Assembly (NCBI GenBank): GCA_040386975.1
Contig: JAZKEO010000013.1
Span: 1 to 64,000 of the forward strand
From: M2408 sp040386975
GTDB lineage: Bacteria > Bacteroidota > Bacteroidia > Flavobacteriales_D > Crocinitomicaceae
Length of the DNA stretch: 64,000 nucleotides
Direction of reading: 5' to 3'
Shown: one piece after another, positions 20,401 through 29,040 of the stretch
Numbering within the stretch: the stretch's first letter is position 1
Layout of the letters: each line of letters begins with the position of its first letter
The notes under the pieces: model-generated
What the model was told of the DNA's origin: nothing
The model's input: only the letters and a program-made list of their open reading frames with translations
Database searches by the model: none
Position numbers and translations under genes: made by a program

Positions 20401-21243
20401 ATTAAAGATGTAACGATTTTTGCTCCACCAACTGCGAACTTCATCGTTTCTGACCAAAGTATGTGTGTTGGTGAGGATTTCATCGCAACATCTTTGAGTT
20501 TACAAGAAGATTCTGTGCGTTGGTTTATGGGAGATGGTGTAGAATATACGAGTAATGTCGTGAATCACGAATATGAAAATGCAGGTGATTATTTCATCAC
20601 ACTTGTGGCTTATGGACAAGGAAGTTGTAGTGATACGATGTTTGCAACAACTCCTGTTACGGTAAATGTTACGCCAATTGCTAATTTTACTTATGTCAAT
20701 AAGGAAGAAGAGGATTTAATTAACGGAACGATAGATTTTACCAATTTGTCTGCTTTTGCAAATACGTATTTATGGCGTTTTGAAGGAGATACAACTTCTA
20801 CTTCTGTGAATCCTACTTATCAATTTAACTATTTTGGTGATGTTGATGTCACACTAATTGCCTTTAATGTAAATGGTTGTGTGGATTCAATCACGCAGCC
20901 AGTCGTCATTGATTATTTCAAAGGTTTACATGTTCCAAATGCGATTTTTCCAGGCCACCCAAGTTTTGAAGTTTCACATTTCTTACCAAAAGGAGTTGGC
21001 TTGTATTCCTATCAGTTAACAATTTACGACGATTGGGGGAATTTAATTTATGAAACCAGTGCTTTGGATCTTTACGGAAGACCAACAGAATCGTGGGATG
21101 GAACATTTAATGGACTTCCAGTACAACAAGATGCTTATGTCTGGAAAATTGAAGCGACTTATATGACTTCCGAATTTTGGGAAGGAAAACAATATCCAGA
21201 TGGGAAATTTAAAAAATCAGGAACTGTAACTGTAATAAGATGA
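14404..21243 (+). CDS. Giant PKD-repeat surface protein, T9SS type B
   Basis: The 2279-residue protein has a signal peptide (1-25). N-terminal PKD-like domains cover about 30-740. A block of seven modules (about 752-1272) follows the pattern DAGxD..C...GGTWSGxGI....FTPS.....LTYSFTD..C. Classical PKD domains with WxFGDG/WDFGNG motifs run to about residue 2170. The last 85 residues (from HVPNAIFPG through YDDWGNLIYE to the end) are the gliding-motility-associated C-terminal domain, read as a T9SS type B signal. It is probably exported across the outer membrane and anchored by the PorP/SprF protein encoded next, which overlaps it by 4 bases. Role in adhesion or gliding is inferred. It has many cysteines and no catalytic domain. 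Confidence 0.92.
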   Translation: MLKLYSKSFFIFLICICFTSEDLHAQLVANAGPDVFICPTGSVQLASPTPHTGGTGPFTYSWAPATNLSCTNCPNPISTTNITRTYTLTVTDASLPTPLVSTDQVTVTAATNPTSSFTFSGANNQCANLPINFTNTSTGATTFSWNFGDPASGVNNTSTLPNPSHVFTAVGGATQNFTVTLITTNAAGCQTTSTQTVTVRQTPGPDLIDPATGFRNCNGPTADFSLTTFDISANPTNSFFQIIWGDGTADFTGAAFPGGGVSHTYTTQEVFDLQYIVTSTNGCIDTALIPVANTSNPSIGVATLGGTTGCAPLNLCFPVSSFAGNHNTTIYLINYGDGSPIDTISHPPPNQFCHTYLISSCPGDYTFTIQAQNLCNTSQATVNPIEIYEPPIAVIGATPLVACVNTPVSFINNSNLGFNSSCSSFTTFTWTFDDGTGPVVVNSLTSTGMLHTFTNPGVYDVVLATSNSCGSSDDTIQVCIEAPPTPDFSVDVNTACIPFDVETNDLSVIANDCNTTRSWATQFMATSCTPFSGTSNFINGTTSTSLEPEFEFLSPGTFQIQQTLTNSCGNFVSTETIIAQAPPEIGINPVSSICGGQSITPTGIFNDCLESINTYLWNFPGGSVASSNAEIPGTISYAANGSYTITLTATNSCGSDVATTGLTVNDVPPVVNPFTVSPLCAGYDAIFTSDTVLNATYTWTGPNGFTSNLQNPIITNVTPADAGNYSVFASFGTCSGLSESVSLVILPITIVNAGNDVVNCIDDAPFTIVPVTPAGGVWSGNGINAAGLFTPSLAGAGPHTLTYTFTDPGTSCVYSDSITATVNALPIVDAGPDISLCNQPIANTLTPITPLNGTWSGAGVTNPTGEFTPSGIGVFEVFYSFTDGNGCFNEDTINITVIDPTNADAGLDSTICENGNNVQLTGLPLGGTWTGVGISPAGDYDPTVFGTFTMTYSFGSGTCQTSDEMDFIVNPAPTVDAGDDFTICLDGGTVDLSTSPTTTQGGTWTGTGITNPTGIFDPAIAGNGSHILTYSFTDPLTNCSNTDFLTATVSALPVVNAGNDTVLCNQPLAVQLPSSPPGGVWSGPNVTVDGLFTPSGTGVFELFYSFTLSSCDASDSMEVTVVDPSQADAGLDLEMCFSNTQTQIVGLPIGGTWSGTGIAGNGDYTPNVPGTYTLTYSFGGGNCLTIDDMELIVHDLPVVDAGSDAVFCESAGATNFIGSPANGNWTGTGITNGFFGTFDPSIAAIGINTLTYTFQDPVTTCINSDDIDVLINPLPNVSFAFNPIVCTGVTENFTNNTILGNTFSWNFGDNTALDAATNPTHAYANTGFFDINLIATTIDGCVDSLSQTIEVREAPTADFTLAPDSSCGPLIVNFTNNSTGIGALVFAWDFGNGNTSALQNPAAETYLAGIISDTNYFITLSVTNFCGTVSDNDSVKVMPLPVALFGPRFDIGCSPFILEFANNSVGLPDTYAWDFGNGTTSTISDSLFTQTFVTGLDDTTFTIKLIVTNECGVDSAFHTITVLPQSVNAFFNTNVTEGCAPLAVDFTNLSNGALQFAWDFGDLNVSSNADATNTYTQAGTYTVRMIANNDCSVDTAFATILVHPQPQIDFTFTPNSSCVGETFQFTNQSVDVANLMYDFGDLTQSNLSNPSHIYLSSGTFQVTLSGTSTLFACQASITKPVTVSTTPIANFTMNVNDVCDPSPVSFSNTSQNFAFTTWNFDDGNTSSLNNPTHTYTSPGTYDVELIVETAAGCSDTINQTVQIFPSPTADFNIALSNLCNVPVTATLDDNSTGATSYDWSFGNGTTSTLTNPSVTYPNPGIFDIKLVVSNQFNCFDSLTKTVNIDDIPVANFNIPAYDTCSPSVVSFVNTSINFTINSWSFGDGNVSNTQNPNNIYDVPGDYFVKLVVENNNACKDSVTQMVRVYPVPTADFLVFNADSCKIPAQVFTSNTSSGATNYSWNFGNSFTSVITNPSSFYDAAGTYFIKLVATNQYGCQDSIIKDVTIFAPPTANFIVSDQSMCVGEDFIATSLSLQEDSVRWFMGDGVEYTSNVVNHEYENAGDYFITLVAYGQGSCSDTMFATTPVTVNVTPIANFTYVNKEEEDLINGTIDFTNLSAFANTYLWRFEGDTTSTSVNPTYQFNYFGDVDVTLIAFNVNGCVDSITQPVVIDYFKGLHVPNAIFPGHPSFEVSHFLPKGVGLYSYQLTIYDDWGNLIYETSALDLYGRPTESWDGTFNGLPVQQDAYVWKIEATYMTSEFWEGKQYPDGKFKKSGTVTVIR
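16657..18219 (+). repeat. Three-module super-repeat inside the PKD protein
   Basis: Seven modules of about 70-80 residues follow the order A-B-C-A-B-C-A. Type A contains TFTDP-x-T-x-C, type B contains LCNQP and GVFE-x-FYSF, and type C contains ADAGLD and a short YSFG ending. The super-unit is about 670 bp, from 16657 to roughly 17320 and again to roughly 17990, then one further A module. This indicates duplication of a three-module block rather than of single modules. Confidence 0.75.
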
Positions 21244-22307
21244 TGAAAACAACTATAAAAACATGTTTTTTACTTGTCTGCCTTATTTTTGCGACAGGAA
21301 TATTAAACGCTCAAGATGCGAATTTTTCTATGTTTTATAATAATCCGACTTATTATAACCCAGGAATGACAGCAATTGGAAATGGTTTTACTTTCAGAGC
21401 CAATGCACGAAGTTTGTGGACTCCAATTCCAAGTAAATTTAACACTGTTTCCGTTTCTTTGGAGGCTGAAGCGATTAATAAAATTGGCTTTGGTTTACAA
21501 GCATATTCGGATGTTGGTGGAGAAGGACATTTGAGAACAACGGGAGCAAATTTGTCCTACATGTATCGTCCTTTGGAATCAAAAAATGCTTTATTGCAAA
21601 TCGGATTTTCGGGAGGTTTGGTAAATAAATTTGTTGATTGGAGTCAATTTACTTTTTCTGATCAATTAGATGAAGTACAAGGAGTTGTAAGAGAATCTGC
21701 TTTTTCAGAGCCAAATTTCAGAAGTGTTTCCTATGCCGATTTTAGTGCGGGTGCCGCTTTTAAATTTAATACTAAAAAACGAAAATCAGGCGGAATGAAT
21801 CGAAAAATGACAGGAACCTTGGGAGCAGGATTTCATCATTTAACACAACCAAAAGATGCCTTTTTAGGTGACAAAGAAAAATTACCAATCAAAAGTGTAG
21901 TACATGGAAACATTTCATTTTTAATAGATAAAGTCATTTTTTCTCCAGCTTTTATTTACGAAAGACAAAATCAATTTCAGACTTTTACGATTGGATTAAA
22001 CATCGTTAAAAAACCTTTTTATGCCGGTTTGTGGTTGAGAAATAGAACCTATGCCATGCTTCCAAAAAGATACGATTCGTTTATTGTTTCTGTTGGAGCA
22101 CATATTCCACACAAAAAATTAACGAATTACAGAATAGGTTATAGTTTTGACATGACTCTATCGCGTTTAAAATCTGCATCAATCGGAACACACGAAGTAA
22201 GTTTGATTATCGATTACGACAACCGTGTTTTATTTCAGAAAATTAAAAACAAAAAGAGTCTGAGAAATAAATACAAATGTCCAGAAGATTTTAAGGGGTT
22301 TGATTGA
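21240..22307 (+). CDS. PorP/SprF family type IX secretion membrane protein
   Basis: The 355-residue protein has a signal peptide ending LNAQ. It begins the mature part with DANFSMFYNNPTYYNPGMTA, the typical opening of PorP/SprF proteins. The rest alternates in barrel fashion (GFGLQAYSDVGGEGHLRTTGANLSY, KLPIKSVVHGN). Such proteins are outer-membrane barrels that work with T9SS type B (CHU_C) cargo. ATGATG at 21240 overlaps the stop of the giant PKD gene (ATGA), giving translational coupling, so the giant protein is its likely partner. Either ATG may be used. Confidence 0.9.
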   Translation: MMKTTIKTCFLLVCLIFATGILNAQDANFSMFYNNPTYYNPGMTAIGNGFTFRANARSLWTPIPSKFNTVSVSLEAEAINKIGFGLQAYSDVGGEGHLRTTGANLSYMYRPLESKNALLQIGFSGGLVNKFVDWSQFTFSDQLDEVQGVVRESAFSEPNFRSVSYADFSAGAAFKFNTKKRKSGGMNRKMTGTLGAGFHHLTQPKDAFLGDKEKLPIKSVVHGNISFLIDKVIFSPAFIYERQNQFQTFTIGLNIVKKPFYAGLWLRNRTYAMLPKRYDSFIVSVGAHIPHKKLTNYRIGYSFDMTLSRLKSASIGTHEVSLIIDYDNRVLFQKIKNKKSLRNKYKCPEDFKGFD

Positions 22308-22347
22308 GGATACAAAATAAACGGATGAATAAATTAGTATAACTAAT

Positions 22348-23265
22348 ATGAAACAATACCTTGGCATAATTTCATCAATAATTTATGCTTTAGCCATTCG
22401 AATTATTGCTGAATTTGACATTATTGAAATTAACTCACTTGCATTTCTTATTGTAGCACCCACGGTTTTAGGATTTATTCCATTTTTCTTCAGAAATGAT
22501 AAATTCTATAATAGTATTTGGAAAGCCATTTTTTTTCCTTTAATTTCTATTCTTATTTTCTTACTTATTGCCGTTGCTACAAGAATAGAAGACATTTTTT
22601 GTTTAGCTATTATTGGTTTTCCTTATGTTTTTATATCAATATTAGTTAGTATTGGACTATATTTTTATCTTAAAAAGCAAGATAATGGAATTTCAAAAAA
22701 TACTATGTCAATACTTTTGTTGCCTATTTTAGTTGGAAGTATAGAAAAAGAGTTTCCTAAAAAATCATCGGAGTATATTATTTCAGAAAATATAATTATC
22801 AATTCCAATCTAGACTCTGTATATAATAATCTTTTGGAAGTGCCAGATTTAAGTGAAACATCAAGTAGTGGAATAAGTAATTACTTAGGGATTCCAAGAC
22901 CAAAATTTTCAACATATGACTATGAATTTAATATACGCAAGGGTTATTTTGAAAATGGGATAGTATTGTATGAAACTGTAAAGTATTCAAAAACAAACTC
23001 TAAATTAGTCTTTAATATAGATGTTGATAAATCTGAATTAGCAAATAGTCCAACGCTCAATCATGTTTTAACATCTAAAGGAATAGAATTTGATAATGTA
23101 ACATATAAGTTATCAAAAATCGATTCTAATAAAACTAAATTGACCTTGAGTACAAAATTCAATATTAATTCTAACCTACCATTTTACGGAAGATATTGGA
23201 GTAAATTAATTATAACTGATTTTGAAACAAATATTTTAAGATCATTAAAAGCTAAAATCGAATAA
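22348..23265 (+). CDS. Membrane protein with SRPBCC-like C-terminal domain
   Basis: I do not recognise a named family. The 305-residue protein has about four membrane helices in residues 1-112. A soluble domain (about 145-305) begins INSNLDSVYNNLLEV and ends in a long helix SKLIITDFETNILRSLK, which resembles the START/polyketide-cyclase (SRPBCC) fold by pattern only. No signal peptide is cleaved. It lies 40 bases after the PorP/SprF gene and 31 before the DHFR-like gene, so could be co-transcribed with either. Confidence 0.6.
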   Translation: MKQYLGIISSIIYALAIRIIAEFDIIEINSLAFLIVAPTVLGFIPFFFRNDKFYNSIWKAIFFPLISILIFLLIAVATRIEDIFCLAIIGFPYVFISILVSIGLYFYLKKQDNGISKNTMSILLLPILVGSIEKEFPKKSSEYIISENIIINSNLDSVYNNLLEVPDLSETSSSGISNYLGIPRPKFSTYDYEFNIRKGYFENGIVLYETVKYSKTNSKLVFNIDVDKSELANSPTLNHVLTSKGIEFDNVTYKLSKIDSNKTKLTLSTKFNINSNLPFYGRYWSKLIITDFETNILRSLKAKIE

Positions 23266-23296
23266 ATGTTTCTGACACGAATTTAATCAAACAACT

Positions 23297-23827
23297 ATGC
23301 GAAAACTAATAATCTACATAGCAGCAAGTTTGGATGGTTATATTGCAAAACCAAATGATGACCTTAGTTTTTTGAAAATAGTAGAAAAAGAAGGTGAAGA
23401 TTATGGTTATGCAGCATTTGCAGAAACTATTGATACGATAATTATCGGTCGAAAAACATACGATTGGGTGTATAAAGAAATTGGAGAGTCTTATTACGAC
23501 AATGGCGACAGAAAGGTGTATGTTATTACGAGAACGGAAAAACCAAGTGTTGGAAAAACAACATTTTATTCAGGAAACTTGAAAGAATTAGTGACACAAC
23601 TAAAAGCCGAAAAGGGGAAACATATTTATTGCGACGGTGGTGCTGAAATAATAACTGAACTTTTAAAACAGGACTTAATCGACGAAATAATTATTTCTAT
23701 TATTCCTATTTTGCTTGGAAATGGGACACGACTTTTCAAAGAAGGTATTCCTGAACAAGTACTTGAGCTTGTTAATACCAAAACATTTGAAACGGGATTA
23801 ACACAAGTGCATTACAGAAAGATTTGA
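23297..23827 (+). CDS. DHFR/RibD C-terminal family reductase
   Basis: This 176-residue cytoplasmic protein opens with KLIIYIAASLDGYIAKPNDD and has TIIIGRKTYDWV and YCDGGAEIITELLKQDLIDE. These are signatures of the dihydrofolate-reductase-like family that includes the RibD C-terminal domain and YyaP/YwjB. Members bind NADPH; the substrate of stand-alone copies is unknown. It is convergent with the OmpA gene, 11 bases apart, and is not the main folA (it lacks its active-site layout). Confidence 0.85.
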   Translation: MRKLIIYIAASLDGYIAKPNDDLSFLKIVEKEGEDYGYAAFAETIDTIIIGRKTYDWVYKEIGESYYDNGDRKVYVITRTEKPSVGKTTFYSGNLKELVTQLKAEKGKHIYCDGGAEIITELLKQDLIDEIIISIIPILLGNGTRLFKEGIPEQVLELVNTKTFETGLTQVHYRKI

Positions 23828-23838
23828 TTGAAAGAGAA

Positions 23839-25344
23839 TTATTTTTTCTTCAAAACAAATTCAACGCGTCGGTTATTTGTTCTTCCTAGTTCAGTAAGAT
23901 TTGAATCTATTGGTAAAGAACTTCCTTTTCCTTGAAATTCAATTCTATTTTCTTGAATTCCTTTAGAAACCAAATATTCTTTTACTGATTTGGCTCTGTT
24001 GTTTGACAACATAATATTGGAGGATTTATTGCCAATGTTATCTGTGTGACCAGTTAACTGAATTGCATAACTTGGATTATTTTTTAATACCAAAACAACT
24101 TTATCTAATTCTGTAAATGAAATTGTTTTTAAGCTGTGTTTTGCAAAATCAAAGGTGATGTTTTTTAAAATAATTGCTTTATCAAGTTCAATTTTTTTGT
24201 CATCAAAATAAGTTATCTGTTGCTTGACAGCTTCTTTATTGAAAAAACTTTGCGAGAAAGTAGGTAAACCTAAAGTAGCAATTTTACCATTCAAATTAAT
24301 GTAATTATTTTCATATTTACAGTTCAAGCCTAAAGCGTTTGGCTCATGAATTACACCCAAAAAACTTGTGTTGTAAATTGGGAAATAAATTTTACCATCA
24401 TTGGCAACTTGCAAAGCACCAACCCATTCTTTGTTTGCTGTTTGCCCAACTTTAATCATTGATTTTTTGATTAAATCGTTGTTTTCTTCTTGTAGATTAA
24501 ATTGAAAAATTTCACCTGTTCCAGCTGATGTAGTGTATAATTTTGAACCATCTACAGAAAATTCAATACCATATGTATATGAATTATTTGGGAACTCAAA
24601 AACCAGGGAATTTGAAACTTTACCAGTTTCGTTATCAAAATCAAAAAGTTCGATAATATCAGAGTCTTCTAAGGCTAAAGCAAGATTACTTCCATCAGGA
24701 TTTGATTTCATGTAACCTTGTGTGTTCAAAGCTGCTCCATCGTGAATCAAACCTACACTTGATAAAACGCCTTTTTTTTCAACACCATTTTCTGTTACCA
24801 AATAAGCAACAAATGTATTGTTTTTCCACTTGTGTGAAATAACCCAAATATCTTTTCCGTTGCGGTGTTTGACGGCGGTTAACTTTTCAGTAACTAAAGT
24901 ATCTAAAAAAATATTCTTTTTTGTTGGGATAACATCTCCCAAACCATTTTCAAGTGTTAAATCGATTTCAGAATAGCATAATCCATCCAAACCGGCAGTC
25001 GCAGGAACAGTAAATAAATAATACAAATTTGAACTTTTTGGATTTGGAATGGCAACGCCAGAAGATGTTGATGATGGGTTTCCTTTTAAATTCTGACCAT
25101 TTGTCATCAAAGTATGTGTTCTATTCCAAACGGAAATTCCATCTGTGTAAAACAACAAATTACCCAGTTTATCTGAAATTACTGCACAACCTTCATCAGT
25201 ATTTATTTTCCCATCCGTTAGAGGAATTGCTTTTCCGCTTGAAAAATCTAAACCAGCATTTTTTCCGAAATACCAAAAATTAGCTTCCTTTTGTGAAAAA
25301 GATAAAAAAGGAATTAACAATAAAAAAAGAATAACATTTTTCAT
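23839..25344 (-). CDS. OmpA family protein with beta-propeller-like N-terminus
   Basis: The 501-residue protein has a signal peptide (1-17, ending SFS). A long region (20-370) contains repeats of the NFWYFGKNAGLDFSSG type common in Bacteroidota surface proteins, probably propeller-like. The C-terminal OmpA domain (about 395-501) carries LTGHTDNIGN, NRAKSVKEYL and GRTNNRRVEF, which bind peptidoglycan. It is the last gene of a three-gene operon after the barrel and GLPGLI genes, 10 bases from the latter, so it may tether that complex to the wall. Confidence 0.85.
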   Translation of the reverse strand: MKNVILFLLLIPFLSFSQKEANFWYFGKNAGLDFSSGKAIPLTDGKINTDEGCAVISDKLGNLLFYTDGISVWNRTHTLMTNGQNLKGNPSSTSSGVAIPNPKSSNLYYLFTVPATAGLDGLCYSEIDLTLENGLGDVIPTKKNIFLDTLVTEKLTAVKHRNGKDIWVISHKWKNNTFVAYLVTENGVEKKGVLSSVGLIHDGAALNTQGYMKSNPDGSNLALALEDSDIIELFDFDNETGKVSNSLVFEFPNNSYTYGIEFSVDGSKLYTTSAGTGEIFQFNLQEENNDLIKKSMIKVGQTANKEWVGALQVANDGKIYFPIYNTSFLGVIHEPNALGLNCKYENNYINLNGKIATLGLPTFSQSFFNKEAVKQQITYFDDKKIELDKAIILKNITFDFAKHSLKTISFTELDKVVLVLKNNPSYAIQLTGHTDNIGNKSSNIMLSNNRAKSVKEYLVSKGIQENRIEFQGKGSSLPIDSNLTELGRTNNRRVEFVLKKK

Positions 25345-25354
25345 ATCTTAAAAT

Positions 25355-26086
25355 TTACCACGTAAACAACTCATCAACAAGACCTTTTCCCCAAGGTTTG
25401 CTTTCAAAATCTGCTTTTAGTTTGGCTTTCAGTTGTTCATGGCTATAGACTTTTTTCCCAGCTTTTGGAGTGATTTTCGCGAAATCAAAATCTGGTTTTA
25501 AGGCTTCATATTTTTTTGCAAAATAAACAACTCCACCATCTTCTGTTGCCAAACCTAAAATTGCTCCTGGCAAACCACGAAACGTTTCTGGTCCAACGGA
25601 AGGAATAATTTCTTCACTAAACCAAGCATAAATCGTAACACTATCGTTTAGTTTATACATCGCTTTTTGGCACTGATAAATTCCGATTTTTCGCTTGCTT
25701 TCAGTTATTTTCCACTCGCGGTCGATCAAAGAATCTTGCACGTAAGCGTTTTCACCCCAAATATTAAGGACAGATAAGCGTGTACCAGATTTGATGTTTT
25801 GTGCTACAGAATTTTTGTTTGTTGCCCATGACATTCCTTTTTTTCCACTTTCATCTTCTGAGGGAATAAAAACGGAAAGTGAGTCGTTGAAATACAATTC
25901 AAATACATCAAGATTGTATTTGTTTTCTTCTGTAATCCAGTTTTTTGTACGTTCGTCCGTGAATTTTTTCATCAAATTCGTTTTCCGCTCGAAGGTAATT
26001 TTCCCAGATGTAATTTGAGAAAAAGAACTATTTACAAAAAAGAATAAAATGCTAAATGAAATTAATTTAGAAAAAATCGCCATCAT
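25355..26086 (-). CDS. GLPGLI family protein
   Basis: The 243-residue exported protein has a signal peptide (about 1-23, ending SSFS), then ITSGKITFERK, and the family hallmark FRGLPGAILGL at about 170. The function of GLPGLI proteins is unknown, but they are often encoded beside TonB-receptor-like barrels, as here. The start overlaps the 3' end of the barrel gene by 20 bases, so translation is probably coupled. ATGATG at the start leaves a one-codon ambiguity (26086 or 26083). Confidence 0.88.
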   Translation of the reverse strand: MMAIFSKLISFSILFFFVNSSFSQITSGKITFERKTNLMKKFTDERTKNWITEENKYNLDVFELYFNDSLSVFIPSEDESGKKGMSWATNKNSVAQNIKSGTRLSVLNIWGENAYVQDSLIDREWKITESKRKIGIYQCQKAMYKLNDSVTIYAWFSEEIIPSVGPETFRGLPGAILGLATEDGGVVYFAKKYEALKPDFDFAKITPKAGKKVYSHEQLKAKLKADFESKPWGKGLVDELFTW

Positions 26087-28844
26087 CTTCTTTGATTTTA
26101 TTGTTGTTAAATTTATAAGTCAATCTCACCATAAAATAGCGAGCGATTATGACTGATTTTGTATCTGTAATTACGTTTGAACTTACATCACGATAGGTAC
26201 TAATGTTTTGATTTAGAATGTCATAAACTTGTAGTTTAGCAATCAAATTTTCTGTTTTCAAGAAGCTTTTTGAAATCCCAGCATTCCAAATGAAAACGTT
26301 CAAATTGTAGCTTGCAGCACGGTTTGAATTGATAGCATAGGTGGCTTCTGTTTCAAAAATAAAACCTTTTGGCATTTTCCACAAAAGTCTTGCATCGTAA
26401 TTTTGTGAGAAATAAGGTAAACTTGATTGTGCACTAATCGTGTTTGATGGAGCGGTGTAATCAAAATCTCCACCGATAGAAAATTCAAGTGAATCTCTCT
26501 CAATTCTGATTTCCATTCCTGCACCAAAACTTTTATTTGTAGCGATATTTTCTGCACTGTCAATGTAAGATTTTGATTTTGAAATTCCACCATTCAAACT
26601 TGGGAAAACTTCAAGAAATTTCTTAAACATTGGAAATCCTCCACCTATGTTAAAACTTGAATTTGTGTTTCCGTCAACATTAATTGTTTGTGAAGTAATA
26701 CGACCTGCATTATCAAAAGAAGTTGCATTTGCAAAAGCATTGTTTGTAACCATATGATTAATCGCTGTCCACATGTGTGTACCAGAAAGAGCTTTATAAA
26801 AATTGTAATTCGCAGAAATGTTGTGTACAAAATTTGGCTTCAGATTTGGATTTCCTATAACCAAACGGTTTGGATTTGTATTGTCGCGAACAGGTTGCAA
26901 CTGATTAATGGATGGTTGTGATGAACTGGTATTGTAATTGATATTCAAACGATTATTTTGAGAGAATTTGTACGTAAATCGTGCTCGAGGTAATACGTTA
27001 TTGATATTTTGATTAATTGTAGTGTCTAAAATCAAATTGCGGTTTTCAACTAATACATTTCTAAATCTAACTCCTCCAGAGAGACGCAATTTTTTATAAT
27101 CGTAAATTAATTGAGTTCCACCGCGGTTATACGATTTTACACTTTCAAAACTATTAGAAAGTGTTGAGTCAACTTTAGAATATGAACCATTTTCAAAATC
27201 ACGCGTGAACTTTTCTTGATCGTTGAAATTTGAAAAGTACTCATATTCAAGTTCCAATTTCACTTTTTTGTTTAATGGTTCGATGTAAGAAATTCCTGCT
27301 GTATGAGAAGTTGAAAGCGACTTATTTTCCTTAGATTGATCCGCTGTGTCATTAAAAATAGGGGAAACATAATTCAAATCAAGAATACTTAAATTCCCAC
27401 TAGACTGATTTTTATCAAAATTAAATCGGTAATTTGTAGTTAATTTTCTTCCTTTTTTCTTGAAATTTTTTCGGTAGCTAACTCGTGTACTAAAAGTTGT
27501 TCCTTCAGCATCATTTTTATTTGTTACAGCTGTATTTCTTGATAAAGCTAAGTCTTCAAACAAGAAATTGGTATTATCTAGTGAGGTTGAATTTGAACTA
27601 TTTAGTTTTGCTTTTGGTTCAATTTCCAAAGTTGACAAGGAATCAATTTTATATTCAAACTTCATGTTCATTTCATGAGATTGATTTTTATTGTCAGTCG
27701 TGTTTTCCAAATCCGTTACATAAGAAGTATCTGTCAAAAAGTATTGAGAACGATTTGTTTCGGAAGTTTTTAAGGTGTTGTTACTGTAAGTATAATTTAC
27801 ATTCAATTCCATTTTTTTATTCAACTGCTGATTGAAATAAACACCCGTTTTTAACGTCGTTGGAATACCATCACCTTGAGAATTGTTAAAATTCCAGCTC
27901 CAATTATCTTCTTCTTCGTTGTAGCCACCACCTTCTCCAAGACCATATTTATACATATCTTGCCAGTCCAAACTCGATTTCATCGTATTAGAACCTAATG
28001 CAAAAACAGATATTTTTTGTGTTTTATTGAATTTATTAGCTAACAATTCACCCTCATAAAAAGGTTTCCCTCTTGTTGCTCCAAAATCGCTTGCACCAGA
28101 AACTTTTCCAAAATAACCTTTTTTAGCTTCATCCTTCAACCTCAAATCCATGACTTGAATCGTTTCAGAATCGTCCGTCGCATTTTCATCTTTTTTCTCG
28201 TAAATTTCAACTGTTTGAACACCGTTTGCAGCTAAATTTTTTGTTGCCATCGTTGGATCTGCACCAAAAAATTCATCTCCATCAACCAAAACTTGCTGGA
28301 TTTCTTTTCCTTGTGATTCAATCGAACCATCAGCATTGACTTTGATTCCAGGAAGTTTTTTTAATAAATCTTCAACTACCGCATTAGGTTTCACTTGAAA
28401 AGAATCGGCTACATAAACCAATGTATCTCCTTTGTAATAAACAGGATCTTTGTAAGCATAAATGACAACTTCATTTAACTTTTGACTTTTTTGAGGTAAA
28501 ATAATACGTTTTATGTCGAATTCGTGATTTGCTTGACTTCCAAACATGTAATAGGAATTGTCGCCAAATTTTGGATGTGAAACAACAAGTTGCAGGGTGT
28601 CTATTGTTAAATTTGTAAAAGCAAAATTTCCGTTTGAATCCGTTCTTCTAAAATCAATTAAAACGGAATCTTTGATTCTCACCAGCATAGCTAAAGCATT
28701 TGGCAAAGGCAACATTGTACCACTTGTTGTATCTTGAACGTTTCCTGTAATCCTCATTTTTTGGTTAAAAGAGAAAAAAGGAAGTAGTATAAAGAGTATT
28801 AAGTAGATTGATTTTGTAGTGTTTAATTTTAAATCTAATTTCAT
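26067..28844 (-). CDS. Outer-membrane beta-barrel protein, TonB-receptor-like
   Basis: The 925-residue protein has a signal peptide (about 1-27). A carboxypeptidase-regulatory-like domain (30-110, RITGNVQDTTSG ... DSNGNFAFTNL) is followed by a plug-like domain (about 135-230, NAVVEDLLKKLPGIKVNADG, VLVDGDEFFG, VEIYEKKDEN) and a long C-terminal barrel. It is the first gene of an operon with GLPGLI and OmpA proteins. This matches the 'outer membrane beta-barrel family' relatives of TonB-dependent receptors. No TonB box is evident, and the ligand is unknown. Confidence 0.88.
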   Translation of the reverse strand: MKLDLKLNTTKSIYLILFILLPFFSFNQKMRITGNVQDTTSGTMLPLPNALAMLVRIKDSVLIDFRRTDSNGNFAFTNLTIDTLQLVVSHPKFGDNSYYMFGSQANHEFDIKRIILPQKSQKLNEVVIYAYKDPVYYKGDTLVYVADSFQVKPNAVVEDLLKKLPGIKVNADGSIESQGKEIQQVLVDGDEFFGADPTMATKNLAANGVQTVEIYEKKDENATDDSETIQVMDLRLKDEAKKGYFGKVSGASDFGATRGKPFYEGELLANKFNKTQKISVFALGSNTMKSSLDWQDMYKYGLGEGGGYNEEEDNWSWNFNNSQGDGIPTTLKTGVYFNQQLNKKMELNVNYTYSNNTLKTSETNRSQYFLTDTSYVTDLENTTDNKNQSHEMNMKFEYKIDSLSTLEIEPKAKLNSSNSTSLDNTNFLFEDLALSRNTAVTNKNDAEGTTFSTRVSYRKNFKKKGRKLTTNYRFNFDKNQSSGNLSILDLNYVSPIFNDTADQSKENKSLSTSHTAGISYIEPLNKKVKLELEYEYFSNFNDQEKFTRDFENGSYSKVDSTLSNSFESVKSYNRGGTQLIYDYKKLRLSGGVRFRNVLVENRNLILDTTINQNINNVLPRARFTYKFSQNNRLNINYNTSSSQPSINQLQPVRDNTNPNRLVIGNPNLKPNFVHNISANYNFYKALSGTHMWTAINHMVTNNAFANATSFDNAGRITSQTINVDGNTNSSFNIGGGFPMFKKFLEVFPSLNGGISKSKSYIDSAENIATNKSFGAGMEIRIERDSLEFSIGGDFDYTAPSNTISAQSSLPYFSQNYDARLLWKMPKGFIFETEATYAINSNRAASYNLNVFIWNAGISKSFLKTENLIAKLQVYDILNQNISTYRDVSSNVITDTKSVIIARYFMVRLTYKFNNNKIKEDDGDFF

Positions 28845-29006
28845 CGATGAGCGAAAATTTTGAGTTACAAGTATATAAAAGATTTTTGAGCTAAAAATGT
28901 TAAAGTTTGTGAAGAACTAAAATCTTAGGATAAACGGTAAGATGTGAAAATGTTACATTGCTTATTGAGAAGTTTTTAAAAGATTGTTTTTTTGATAAAT
29001 AATTCT

Positions 29007-29014
29007 TATTTTTG
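29007..29014 (+). promoter_or_regulatory. Promoter of the BRO-N gene
   Basis: TTG (28984-28986), 20 bases, then TATTTTTG (29007-29014) gives a full Bacteroidota promoter. It lies 26 bases before the ATG at 29041. Confidence 0.65.
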
Positions 29015-29040
29015 GTTAAACTAAACCTAAATTTATCTTT

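Noticed and set aside
14404..21243. Many open frames of 60-90 codons on either strand within the giant gene
   Set aside because: They overlap an intact 2279-codon gene, lack recognisable domains and arise from its skewed composition.
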